Source of the DNA: Nitrospira sp.
Lineage (GTDB): Bacteria > Nitrospirota > Nitrospiria > Nitrospirales > Nitrospiraceae
Assembly (NCBI GenBank): GCA_005116815.1
Contig: SWDR01000022.1
Location: forward strand, 60,294-92,773
Length of the DNA: 32,480 nt
Direction of reading: 5' to 3'
The notes beneath the pieces were generated by a model, which did not search any database, was not told where the DNA came from, and saw only the letters and a program-made list of their open reading frames with translations. Positions 1-6,773 of this stretch are shown here, piece after piece. Position 1 is the stretch's first letter, and the number at the start of each line of letters is the position of its first letter. Position numbers and translations under genes: made by a program.

Positions 1-1079
1 ATGCGTTTCGAGGGTGCGAGGCCGATTAACTTCGGGACGCGCAAATCGCCGGTAAAGATATAGGCGCGCCATCCATTGAAGCGCTGTTTCAACCAGTCGC
101 CCAGCTTGGGATAGAACGCATCCAGTTCTTCCGGCCGGCTGAGTCGGACTCCATAGGGGGGATTGATCAGGATCACGCCCTGTTCAGCCGGCGCTTCGAG
201 GTCGAGGACGTCGCTTTGCCGCAGGCGGATATCGAACGCGACCCCCGCACCCTGAAACGTCCGCTGGGCGATTTTTACCGCAGCGGGATCCTGGTCGGAC
301 GCATAGATGGGCGCCGGCACCTCTGCCAGTTGTTTCACCCGTGAGGCTTCGCGCAGATGGCCCCACCGTTTGGGGTCGTGGACGATCAAGCGCTCAAAGG
401 CAAATGTCCGCGACTGCCCCGGTGCGATCCGGCGTGCCATCATCGCCGCTTCGAGCGGGATTGTTCCTCCGCCGCACATAGGGTCGAGCAATACCTCCTT
501 GGGCGTCCACCCGGCGAGCCGCAGCAGGCCCGCCGCCAGGTTTTCTCGCAACGGGGCTTCGACGGACACCACTCGATGGCCTCGTTTGAAGAGCGGGTCA
601 CCGGAGGTGTCCAGATAAAAGGTCACCGTGGACTCATCGAGAAACGCGTCGATCCGGAGGTTCGGGTTGTGGGTATCGACATTCGGTCTCTTGTGCCGCA
701 CGGCCATGAACTTATCGCAGACGGCGTCTTTGATCCGCAGTGTGATGAAGTCCAGGCTGGTGAGGGGACAACGGCGCGCACTCACTTTGACCTTGATGGT
801 TTGTGACGAGGTGAACCAGTCCGGCCAGGCAAGACTATAGGCGGCGCGGTAGACATCGTCTTCCGAGAGATAGGGGGCCTGTCCGACTTCCCAGAGCACG
901 CGGCTGGCAATGTGACTCTTGAGATTGACCCAGTACATGGTGGCCCAGGGCGCCAGGAACGCGATGCCTCCGTCCGTCTTTGTGGTCATCGGCACGCCAA
1001 GGTCGTGGAGTTCCTGTTCGAGGACGCCCTCCAGCCCACTTGGGCAGGGTGCAAAGAACCGTAGTTTTGTGCTATCCAT
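1..1079 (-). CDS. rlmL: 23S rRNA (guanine-N2) methyltransferase, RlmL/YpsC type, 3' end outside window
   Basis: This is an AdoMet-dependent RNA methyltransferase of the THUMP-containing COG0116 family, which methylates a guanine N2 in 23S rRNA in the cytoplasm. About 359 residues are visible before the window edge. The N-terminal part (about residues 45-160) matches a THUMP RNA-binding region. The Rossmann methylase follows, with motif I DPMCGGG at residues 199-205 and the catalytic NPPYG at 306-310. The visible end, FTGDLRVPKLIGL...SKR, is the usual place near the C-terminus in the short (about 380 aa) forms, so little is probably missing. The E. coli enzyme carries a second (RlmK) methylase domain; whether one follows here cannot be seen. 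Start ATG at 1079, divergent from the Nudix gene with only 29 bp between. The family is sure; the exact target base is inferred. Confidence 0.88.
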   Translation of the reverse strand, partial: MDSTKLRFFAPCPSGLEGVLEQELHDLGVPMTTKTDGGIAFLAPWATMYWVNLKSHIASRVLWEVGQAPYLSEDDVYRAAYSLAWPDWFTSSQTIKVKVSARRCPLTSLDFITLRIKDAVCDKFMAVRHKRPNVDTHNPNLRIDAFLDESTVTFYLDTSGDPLFKRGHRVVSVEAPLRENLAAGLLRLAGWTPKEVLLDPMCGGGTIPLEAAMMARRIAPGQSRTFAFERLIVHDPKRWGHLREASRVKQLAEVPAPIYASDQDPAAVKIAQRTFQGAGVAFDIRLRQSDVLDLEAPAEQGVILINPPYGVRLSRPEELDAFYPKLGDWLKQRFNGWRAYIFTGDLRVPKLIGLAPSKR

Positions 1080-1108
1080 TTGCGATCACCATCCCACTGA
1101 GTTTCGCG

Positions 1109-1648
1109 ATGAACTATTGCAGCGCTTGCGGCACGTCTGTGACGAAAAAAATTCCAGCCGGAGACAATCGTCTTCGGTTTGTGTGCGATTCATGCCAGAC
1201 TATTCATTACCATAATCCGAAAATCGTCGCAGGCTGTATTCCGGAGTGGGACGACAAAATCCTTCTCTGCCGGCGCGGGATCGAACCCAAATCCGGCCTC
1301 TGGACCTTTCCCGCTGGCTTTATGGAAATCGGCGAGAGCACCGAACAGGCGGCCGCTCGGGAGACCTTCGAAGAAGCGCAAGCGCTGGTGGAGCGGATTT
1401 CTCTCTTTGCGGTCCTGAGTCTCCCGCACATCGGCCAGGCGTACCTGGTCTTTCGAGGGCCGATGGCTTCACCTGAATTCGGTGTCGGTGAAGAAAGCCT
1501 TGAAGTCCAACTGTTCACGCTCGACGCCATTCCCTGGGATGAGATCGCCTTCCCTGTCGTGAAGGAAGCGCTTCGCCGTTACGTCGACGATGTCACGCGG
1601 GGCACGTTCCAGGTCCATGTGGCGAGCCTCTCGGATCGACTCACCTAG
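1109..1648 (+). CDS. Nudix hydrolase with N-terminal zinc ribbon
   Basis: This 179-aa protein hydrolyses a nucleoside diphosphate linked to some other moiety; the exact substrate is not known. A zinc ribbon opens the protein (C4, C7 and C26, C29), followed by the Nudix fold. The Nudix box runs from G70 to A92: G70, E76, R84-E85 and E88-E89 are all present, while the usual late glycine is Q91. Zinc-ribbon Nudix proteins of this form resemble the NADH pyrophosphatase NudC group but lack its long N-terminal domain, so NAD specificity should not be assumed. I chose ATG 1109 because homologues of this type begin just before the first CxxC; a longer reading frame starts at 980 but would overlap the divergent methyltransferase gene. 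The ribosome binding site is weak. Confidence 0.8.
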   Translation: MNYCSACGTSVTKKIPAGDNRLRFVCDSCQTIHYHNPKIVAGCIPEWDDKILLCRRGIEPKSGLWTFPAGFMEIGESTEQAAARETFEEAQALVERISLFAVLSLPHIGQAYLVFRGPMASPEFGVGEESLEVQLFTLDAIPWDEIAFPVVKEALRRYVDDVTRGTFQVHVASLSDRLT

Positions 1649-1650
1649 TT

Positions 1651-1735
1651 TCTAAACTCTGAACGATGAGCGTGGAACGCTGACGTAACAATCGGCCCCT
1701 TGTTCATCGTCCATCGCTCACCGCTTCCTGCCCGG
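1651..1735. repeat. Intergenic inverted-repeat segment built on ACGATGA words
   Basis: After the Nudix stop there is a segment with nested symmetry. ACGATGA at 1663-1669 is matched by TCATCGT at 1704-1710, and a tight hairpin AGCGT-gga-ACGCT lies at 1669-1681. It sits between two convergent genes, so it may act as a bidirectional terminator, but there is no clear T-run. It resembles the word-based segment between trpE and trpG (20913-20982). It could be a remnant of a dispersed intergenic repeat. Confidence 0.35.
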
Positions 1736-1758
1736 CTTCGCCACCTGTTACCGCTTTA

Positions 1759-2073
1759 TTAATTCAGTGTGGGTATCGTGAGGAGTGGCCGGCTGCGGCC
1801 CTCGCCGTCGTGGAGAAAGCGAAATCCTCCGGCCTCGGTGTAGTCGACTGTCACCCCTTCCATCCGCGGCGCACTGCGTCGATCCACTGCGATCGTGAGA
1901 CCGTCGACTTCCTGGACGTCGTCATCGGGCTGGGTCGTGGCTTCCAACATAATATTGAAGCTTAAACGTGATTCATCCAGGTCTCGTACGGACACCCGGA
2001 CGATCGGATCCTCGGGATGGTCGACTTGGATCGATTTCAGTTTTGCGATGGCGGCAATCGTGATGGCAATCAT
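1759..2073 (-). CDS. Cysteine-free A-type (IscA/HesB-like) protein
   Basis: This 104-aa protein aligns along its length with the A-type iron-sulfur carriers IscA/ErpA/HesB: an opening beta strand and helix (MIAITIAAIAKLK), the RVSVRDLDESRLSFNI strand pair, the EVDGLTIAVD and GVTVDYTE segments, and a final GFRF strand. The family normally holds iron or a cluster with three cysteines, one in the GCSG turn and two in a C-terminal CGC. Here there is no cysteine at all: DESR stands at the first site and the C-terminus has none. Cluster binding of the known kind is therefore unlikely. ATG 2073 has an AGGGAG ribosome binding site and overlaps the TGA of the upstream RelE-like toxin gene (ATGA), so the two are probably translationally coupled. 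The fold assignment is good; the function is unknown. Confidence 0.72.
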   Translation of the reverse strand: MIAITIAAIAKLKSIQVDHPEDPIVRVSVRDLDESRLSFNIMLEATTQPDDDVQEVDGLTIAVDRRSAPRMEGVTVDYTEAGGFRFLHDGEGRSRPLLTIPTLN

Positions 2074-2333
2074 GTACGAAGCTCCCTCTGGCGGAGGATG
2101 CGGTGGATGTCGACCAGGTGATCGTTCCGATCGATGGAGTAAAAAATTCGCCAATCCTCGACAGCATATTTCGAAAGGCCTGGCAGGTCCGGCGCGATGG
2201 GTTCGTGCCTCAAGTTATCGACGTTGGAGGCAATCCATTTGGTCTTGTCCAGGAGTCGCTGTGCCATGGCCGGATCCAGGTTCGTGAGATCGTGGAGCAG
2301 CGCTGGTCGATAGGCGAGTCGGTACCAGGCCAT
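2070..2333 (-). CDS. RelE/ParE-family toxin
   Basis: This 87-aa protein has the pattern of RelE-type toxins: an opening beta strand (YRLAYRP), two helices with a DLxxL motif, the LPGLSKY turn, a central strand EDWRIFYSID and a last strand HLVDIHRILRQREL. RelE toxins cleave mRNA on the ribosome; related ParE toxins act on gyrase. The many basic residues in the last strands fit RelE, but the sequence alone does not decide. The start ATG 2333 lies 7 bp after the stop of the small upstream gene, the usual antitoxin-toxin spacing. The stop overlaps the start of the A-type protein gene by four bases. A longer frame beginning at 2378 would overlap the antitoxin gene and is less likely. Confidence 0.8.
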   Translation of the reverse strand: MAWYRLAYRPALLHDLTNLDPAMAQRLLDKTKWIASNVDNLRHEPIAPDLPGLSKYAVEDWRIFYSIDRNDHLVDIHRILRQRELRT

Positions 2334-2340
2334 GATGTGC

Positions 2341-2544
2341 TTACCAGCGGAGCCCGAGCTGATCTGCGAGGTCTTCACCCGAGAGTCTTTCCGTGCTGGA
2401 GAGGGATTCTTTCAAGCGGGCACGCAGCTCCTCGCTCAGTTGGAGGCCGAGGTCGGGATCGCCCAATAATTCGCGCAGGCGATCGTCGACAAACCCGCGT
2501 ACGAGTTCTTTCAGTTGTGTCGGGGAAAGTTGGGCGAGATCCAT
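2341..2544 (-). CDS. Probable antitoxin of the RelE-like toxin
   Basis: This 67-aa acidic, helical protein (LSPTQLKELVRGFVDDRLRE, then GDPDLG, then a second helix) stands immediately upstream of the toxin in the same direction. Size, charge, position and spacing fit an antitoxin that neutralises the toxin by binding it. I do not see a clear ribbon-helix-helix or HTH DNA-binding segment, so autoregulation is not shown. The start is ATG 2544; GTG 2550, two codons earlier, is equally possible, as neither has a good ribosome binding site. The role is inferred from context and from similar small proteins preceding RelE toxins. Confidence 0.65.
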   Translation of the reverse strand: MDLAQLSPTQLKELVRGFVDDRLRELLGDPDLGLQLSEELRARLKESLSSTERLSGEDLADQLGLRW

Positions 2545-2597
2545 ATTCACCGAGGATACGGAGGCTGATGCCTAAAATGCAACTGGGGATGGGCGAT

Positions 2598-2924
2598 CTA
2601 CTGAAGGCCGGCTTTGGGTTGGAGCTGCTTGATCATGAGGCTCAAGCGGTCTTGCTGTGGGGCGGCTATGGTCAGAAACTCTACCCCAATGCCGGCGGAT
2701 CCGGACCAGCGCACGGTGGCATTGTCGATCAGGATCGGTTGAGGCTCGCCTGGAATATGTAATTGAATGGTGATCTGCATGCCGGTAAAGGGGCTGATCA
2801 GACTCTCCACGCGACAGCCCTTGGCCGAAAGGTCTCGGACTGACCCTGTATGGCGGAACTGATTCTGGTGCACTAAGGTGCTGGAGAGCGACACGGGAAA
2901 CCTGGGATGTTTTCTTGTGACCAT
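2598..2924 (-). CDS. PilZ domain protein, probable cyclic di-GMP receptor
   Basis: This 108-aa protein is a stand-alone PilZ domain. Both ligand motifs are present: the arginine pair R4xxxR8 near the N-terminus and DLSAKG (D31, S33, G36). These residues bind cyclic di-GMP in known PilZ proteins, so a receptor role is well supported, although the process it controls is not visible. The rest forms the expected six-stranded barrel, ending in a helix (RLSLMIKQL). It is transcribed away from the FKBP gene and lies upstream of, and in the same direction as, the antitoxin-toxin unit, separated from it by about 50 bp. The ribosome binding site before ATG 2924 is weak. Confidence 0.85.
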   Translation of the reverse strand: MVTRKHPRFPVSLSSTLVHQNQFRHTGSVRDLSAKGCRVESLISPFTGMQITIQLHIPGEPQPILIDNATVRWSGSAGIGVEFLTIAAPQQDRLSLMIKQLQPKAGLQ

Positions 2925-3251
2925 AACGGCGTTGGCTTCTCTAGGCGATGAACTCCTGGAAATGTAGCAGGGAATCCCTCCAGATAGCGAGGGGGCACCG
3001 TTGTTTCATTCAAGCAGTTATTGTCAGGCACCTACGCATTCCTGCACATACTAGGGAGAAGGGGTGGTTGTCAAAAATCTGTCGCGTTCTGAGGGTTCAG
3101 ACTTGGTGCTGAGTGGAAAGCGAGAGTGGGCTATGATAAAAATCCTGGTCGCGAATCATTGATGCAGCCGGACGGCATGCAGGACCGTTCTACCTGTGGC
3201 AGTTGTTGGCTCTTCCTAATTCTCAACCGAACCGCATGGAGGATTCGAGTG
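2925..3251. other. Divergent intergenic region, PilZ gene / FKBP gene
   Basis: These 327 bases separate the two divergent genes. I see no credible gene in them; an open frame running into the FKBP gene from 3126 lacks coding character and a ribosome binding site. The region holds the candidate minus-strand promoter at 3045-3074 and the FKBP ribosome binding site at 3238-3242. I find no clear promoter for the FKBP gene. Confidence 0.5.
3045..3074 (-). promoter_or_regulatory. Candidate sigma-70 promoter for the PilZ gene
   Basis: Read on the minus strand, a perfect TTGACA (3074-3069) is followed by two imperfect -10 choices: TAGTAT after 15 bases or TATGTG after 18. It would give a leader of over 100 bases to the PilZ start at 2924. 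Neither -10 has the ideal spacing of 17, so confidence is low. Confidence 0.3.
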
Positions 3252-3809
3252 ATGGCACGATTGGCATTCCCACGAGGCGTCTGTTTTGTGTGTGTGTTCT
3301 CTTTGGGCATCATGGGTTCTCAGGCCTGGGCCGAGTCTTCTACGCCTGATGCCGGGGTGACTGTTGCTGCCGGGAACGTCGTGTCGTTGGAATACACGTT
3401 GATGCTCGACGATCAATCCGTGCTTGAATCCAACGTCGGCAAGGAGCCGATGACCTATACGCAGGGTGCGCATGAGATTGTTCCCGGCTTGGAAACGGCC
3501 ATGGAAGGGATGAAGAAAGGGGAGCGGAAGCATATCGTCGTGGCTCCTGCTGACGGGTATGGACCTCTTGATCCAGAAGCGATCCGGGAGGTGAAGAAGG
3601 ATCTCATTCCGGTTGCCGCGCAGAAAGTGGGAACCCAGCTTCAAGGGCAGTCTGGTGACGGGGCGACGGCATTCCCTATTGTGAAGGAAGTGAAAGAGGA
3701 TACGGTCGTGCTCGATTTCAACCATCCGCTGGCAGGGAAGACATTGCACTTTGATGTGACCGTTCTGGCCATTACTGGGGGGGCGGTCCCAGCGCAGCCT
3801 GAGAAGTAA
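3252..3809 (+). CDS. Exported FKBP-type peptidyl-prolyl isomerase, SlyD-like
   Basis: This 185-aa protein catalyses cis-trans isomerisation at proline and probably acts as a folding helper in the periplasm. A signal peptide opens it (MARLAFPRG, a hydrophobic core, cleavage near SQAWA). The FKBP domain follows with the SlyD pattern: GNVVSLEYTLMLDDQSVLESN, GAHEIVPGLETAMEGMKKGE, then the inserted-flap region, and the closing NHPLAGKTLHFDVTV. SlyD proteins usually stay in the cytoplasm and end in a metal-binding His/Cys tail; this one is exported and has no such tail. ATG 3252 is preceded by GGAGG at 3238-3242 and begins exactly at the signal peptide, so it is preferred over the longer open frame. 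It stands alone between the PilZ gene and the repair cluster. Confidence 0.88.
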   Translation: MARLAFPRGVCFVCVFSLGIMGSQAWAESSTPDAGVTVAAGNVVSLEYTLMLDDQSVLESNVGKEPMTYTQGAHEIVPGLETAMEGMKKGERKHIVVAPADGYGPLDPEAIREVKKDLIPVAAQKVGTQLQGQSGDGATAFPIVKEVKEDTVVLDFNHPLAGKTLHFDVTVLAITGGAVPAQPEK

Positions 3810-3919
3810 TCTCCGAGATGAGGGTTCCTTGTGCATGGATCGACCCCACTGTGCGATCCAACGGCATTTGATTTTCGGTAGGGGCGCTTCTAAAATGCCG
3901 CCTTTGGATTGACGTTGTC

Positions 3920-4639
3920 ATGCCCACCAGTTCTCGCTCTCGGACAACCGCTTCGCCTAAAAAGAAGACTCGCAAGAAGTCTCTCGGCCTCGATGCGTCG
4001 CACAAGCGCCGGTTCCAGACCAGGCTGCTGAAGTGGTACGCGAAACATGGCCGCGATCTGCCCTGGCGAAAGACCTCCGACCCCTATCACATTCTGGTCT
4101 CTGAAGTGATGTTGCAACAGACCCAGGTCGATCGGGTCATTCCGAAATACCACGAGTTCCTGGATCGTTACCCAAGCTTTGAAGAGTTGGCTGACGCACC
4201 GGTCTCGGATGTGAAGAAGACGTGGTATCCGCTGGGATATAATATTCGGCCTGAACGGCTGCATAGTATCGCGTGCGAGACGGTGGAGCGTTACGGGGGG
4301 CAACTGCCGAGCGATGCGGAGGAGTTGCTGTCGTTCAAGGGCATTGGACGGTACACGGCAGGCGCCATTCGGTCGTTCGCGTTTAACGAAGATGCGCCGA
4401 TCCTGGATACGAATGTGATTCGGGTGCTGCATCGGGTATTTATTGCGAAGGGCGACCCCAAAACGCAGAAGCCGAAGCTCTGGGAATTGTCTGAAGCGCT
4501 GATTCCGAGAGGGAAGGGGTACGACTTTAACCAGGCGATCATGGACTTTGGGGCGACCTGTTGCACGGCGAGGAATCCCTTCTGTGAGAAATGTCCGATG
4601 AAACCGTTCTGTAAGACCTATCCGTTCGATCGGACGTAA
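3920..4639 (+). CDS. mutY: Short MutY-like adenine DNA glycosylase (HhH-GPD, 4Fe-4S)
   Basis: This 239-aa enzyme belongs to the MutY/endonuclease III superfamily, which removes bases in repair; MutY removes adenine opposite 8-oxoguanine. The catalytic pair is present: E62 in SEVMLQQTQV, the MutY signature, and D163 in DTNVIRVL. The helix-hairpin-helix is KGIGRYTAGAI (140-150), and the iron-sulfur loop is C215-X6-C222-X2-C225-X5-C231. The usual GLGYYARAR segment is replaced by PLGYNIRPERL. The protein stops soon after the cluster, so the C-terminal MutT-like domain that reads 8-oxoguanine in classic MutY (about 350 aa) is missing. A free-standing MutT-like gene follows 19 bp later. A basic N-terminal tail of about 20 residues (PKKKTRKK) may bind DNA. 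The base specificity is inferred. Confidence 0.82.
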   Translation: MPTSSRSRTTASPKKKTRKKSLGLDASHKRRFQTRLLKWYAKHGRDLPWRKTSDPYHILVSEVMLQQTQVDRVIPKYHEFLDRYPSFEELADAPVSDVKKTWYPLGYNIRPERLHSIACETVERYGGQLPSDAEELLSFKGIGRYTAGAIRSFAFNEDAPILDTNVIRVLHRVFIAKGDPKTQKPKLWELSEALIPRGKGYDFNQAIMDFGATCCTARNPFCEKCPMKPFCKTYPFDRT

Positions 4640-4658
4640 CCGGGGATGTCGGCTGGCT

Positions 4659-5042
4659 ATGAAGGTGATTGAGGTTGCCGCTGGTCTGATCTGTCGAGAC
4701 GGCCGCTATTTGATCGCCCGGCGAAAACCGGGCGTGCATTTGGCAGGGTTCTGGGAGTTCCCAGGCGGGAAGCGCGAGGCCGGTGAAACGTTGGAAGAAT
4801 GTCTGCAGCGAGAGTTGTTCGAAGAGCTGAATATTCGTATCGATGTGCCGCTGCCCTTCCAGGTCATTCGGCACCAGTATCCTGAGAAAACCGTGGAGCT
4901 GCATTTTTTCCGCTGTCGAATTGAGAGCGGGGATGCCACAGCGATCGACTGCGCGGAAATTCGATGGGTCTGGCCGCACGAATTGGATGCCTTTGAGTTT
5001 CCTCCGGCAGACCGCCCGGTTGTCGAGGCGTTACAACGTTAG
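4659..5042 (+). CDS. mutT: MutT-like Nudix hydrolase (8-oxo-dGTP diphosphatase type)
   Basis: This 127-aa protein matches MutT in length and layout: an opening strand EVAAGLICRDGRYLIARR, then GFWEFPGGK leading into the Nudix box. The box is complete for metal binding: G37, E43, R51-E52, E55-E56. MutT hydrolyses 8-oxo-dGTP to 8-oxo-dGMP, clearing the nucleotide pool of mutagenic oxidised guanine. Because the upstream MutY-like protein lacks its own MutT-like domain, this protein might also work in trans as its lesion-reading partner, but the intact active site argues for a true hydrolase. It lies between the glycosylase and exonuclease genes, with gaps of 19 and 17 bp, so the three probably form an operon. 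Confidence 0.82.
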   Translation: MKVIEVAAGLICRDGRYLIARRKPGVHLAGFWEFPGGKREAGETLEECLQRELFEELNIRIDVPLPFQVIRHQYPEKTVELHFFRCRIESGDATAIDCAEIRWVWPHELDAFEFPPADRPVVEALQR

Positions 5043-5059
5043 ATTATGGGGCAGGAATT

Positions 5060-5776
5060 ATGAAAGTCGTTCTGGACATTGAGACGATTCAAGCGCCTCG
5101 GGAAGAATGGGCCAGGCTGGCCGGGAAAATTCCTGAGGAGACTGCATTCGAACCGGCAGAGGGAAGCTACGATCTCTTTACGGCTGGGGCTGCCGATGAA
5201 CGACGTCGCATCGACGATGAACAATATGCGAAGTCCGCCTTCGATGGTACGTTCAGCCAGATTGTCTGTATCGGGCTATTGGAGTTTTCAGACCAACTCG
5301 AGCCTCGCGGGGCGGTGGCCTGGTTTGGAGGGGATGAGCGGGAGCTGCTGCGGCAGTTCTGGAGCCGATTGGCGCAGAACCGCCCGTCGCTCTTCATCAC
5401 CCATAACGGCCTGGGTTTCGACCTGCCGTTTATTCGAAAGCGATCGATGGTCCATCAAGTTAAGCCGAGCGTCGAGGTGAATCTCGCCAAGTTCAGGACG
5501 GAGCCCGTCTATGACACGATGGCAGTCTGGAGCAACTGGGATACGCGCGGGTGGGTGAAACTCGATGTGCTGGCGAGAGCGCTGAACGTCGAAACGAAGT
5601 CCGGGAGCGGGTCGCAGGTGGCCGAGATGTGGGAGAAGGGACAGGGGCTCGAGCTGGCTCGGTACTGTCTGCAAGATACGTATGTGACGTATGCCTGTTA
5701 TAGCCGGATGAATTTCCGGCAGCCCCTGTCCAGCGAAGTGGTCTTACTCCAACCGGAATTGCTGAATGTCGGTTAA
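5060..5776 (+). CDS. Predicted 3'-5' exonuclease of the DNA polymerase B type (DEDDy)
   Basis: This 238-aa protein is a stand-alone exonuclease domain related to the proofreading domain of family B polymerases (DNA_pol_B_exo2-like). All five DEDDy residues can be seen: D6 and E8 in LDIET, D121 in HNGLGFDLPFI, and Y202 and D206 in YCLQD. These bind two metals and cleave nucleotides from a 3' end. No polymerase domain follows. A good ribosome binding site (GGGGCAGGA) stands before ATG 5060, 17 bp after mutT. Its place behind mutY and mutT suggests a role in repair or end trimming; the real substrate, DNA or RNA, is not known. Confidence 0.82.
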   Translation: MKVVLDIETIQAPREEWARLAGKIPEETAFEPAEGSYDLFTAGAADERRRIDDEQYAKSAFDGTFSQIVCIGLLEFSDQLEPRGAVAWFGGDERELLRQFWSRLAQNRPSLFITHNGLGFDLPFIRKRSMVHQVKPSVEVNLAKFRTEPVYDTMAVWSNWDTRGWVKLDVLARALNVETKSGSGSQVAEMWEKGQGLELARYCLQDTYVTYACYSRMNFRQPLSSEVVLLQPELLNVG

Positions 5777-5782
5777 TGAACG

Positions 5783-6700
5783 TTAGCGCGTGTGGGTCGC
5801 CTCAGCTGTTTTCTTCTTCGGTGCCGGTTTTGCCGATACCTTGGTCGACGTCATCGCTTTCATTTCCTCAGCTCGTTCCCGCAGTTCACGCTTCATCCAC
5901 TCCGATTCCTTGCGCAACATAATGATCTCGGTATCCTTCTTGGCAAGCGCTTCTTTAGCTTTTACCAACTCACCGATCTGCTGCGCGGTCAGTTCGCTCT
6001 CGCTCATATTGGCCGACACCGTCTGAGCCTTCGCCGGAGCGGCTGCCGTCATGGGTGCCATGGGAGCGCTCGGCGTGGCTTTTGCGATTGGCATGGCGGC
6101 AGGCATCGGCGTCTTGGCCAACGCATGATAGTCGATGACCATTGAGATAGCTCCGACGGCGCCACCAGCGACATAGGCTGGAGCTGGCTCGATGCGAGCC
6201 ATGGATTCAGGAAGGAACGCGGTCGGCTTGGCGCCCTTTCCTATGGTGAGGTAGATCGATCCCTTCGAGACATATAGACTGCCCGTGGTGGGTTCAGAGC
6301 CTGACCCTGCCGATGAGGATACGCGGAACCCGACAAGCTGTTCGGGCTTCGCCTTTGATAAGCCTTGTGCGAGCAGGGGAGAAAGAAACTCTGCATCCTC
6401 ATCGCTGAATACTCTCATCGGCTTGCTGCCACCAGCGGACATTTTCGACGTTCCGCTCATGCCGTCATTGCCGTAGATCCCTTTCACGATTTTGATAATG
6501 GTCTGTTGATCGATCACTGCCGGATGGCTGGCTTCAAACGACCAATCAGTCACTTCCTCCAGGGTCACGCTGCCCTTTGTATTGTGCGCCAGTTTCGTCC
6601 CGCCGGCACAGCCGCTGATGGCGAGGGCAAGAGCGGCAATTCCGACGAAGCCCGTGAGGATAGAGTGCTGCATATTCCTTGGTCTGAGGTCGTGTGTCAT
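5783..6700 (-). CDS. Lipoprotein of unknown function with C-terminal coiled coil
   Basis: I do not recognise this 305-aa protein beyond its general class. It has a lipoprotein signal peptide with lipobox I28-S29-G30-C31, so it should be lipidated and anchored in the periplasmic face of a membrane. Residues of about 35-180 form a compact domain (TLEEVTDWSFEASHPAVIDQ, then VFSDEDAEFLSPLLAQGLS and GSLYVSKGSIYLTIG). A linker rich in Ala, Pro and Met follows, then a charged coiled coil (about 230-285) and a basic tail with AKPAPKKK. ATG 6700 has AAGGAG eight bases upstream and is preferred over the ATG nine codons later. The gene lies 73 bp downstream of the 43-aa membrane protein gene in the same direction and converges with the exonuclease gene. 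Confidence 0.75.
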   Translation of the reverse strand: MTHDLRPRNMQHSILTGFVGIAALALAISGCAGGTKLAHNTKGSVTLEEVTDWSFEASHPAVIDQQTIIKIVKGIYGNDGMSGTSKMSAGGSKPMRVFSDEDAEFLSPLLAQGLSKAKPEQLVGFRVSSSAGSGSEPTTGSLYVSKGSIYLTIGKGAKPTAFLPESMARIEPAPAYVAGGAVGAISMVIDYHALAKTPMPAAMPIAKATPSAPMAPMTAAAPAKAQTVSANMSESELTAQQIGELVKAKEALAKKDTEIIMLRKESEWMKRELRERAEEMKAMTSTKVSAKPAPKKKTAEATHTR

Positions 6701-6773
6701 CGAGGCGCTCCTTCTTTGAGGACGGGTGTGTGGGTCGAATTCGGCGAACCGCGATGCTTCGACGGCGTCGGAA

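Noticed and set aside
2103-2762. 219-aa frame on the plus strand across the toxin-antitoxin genes
   Set aside because: It lies antisense to three small genes with recognisable families and consistent spacing, and its translation has low-complexity character.
3216-3836. 206-aa frame on the minus strand across the FKBP gene
   Set aside because: It is fully antisense to a well-supported gene, rich in Arg, His and Pro, and has no recognisable domain.
3890-4432. 180-aa frame on the minus strand across mutY
   Set aside because: Antisense shadow of a conserved glycosylase; no domain and no ribosome binding site.
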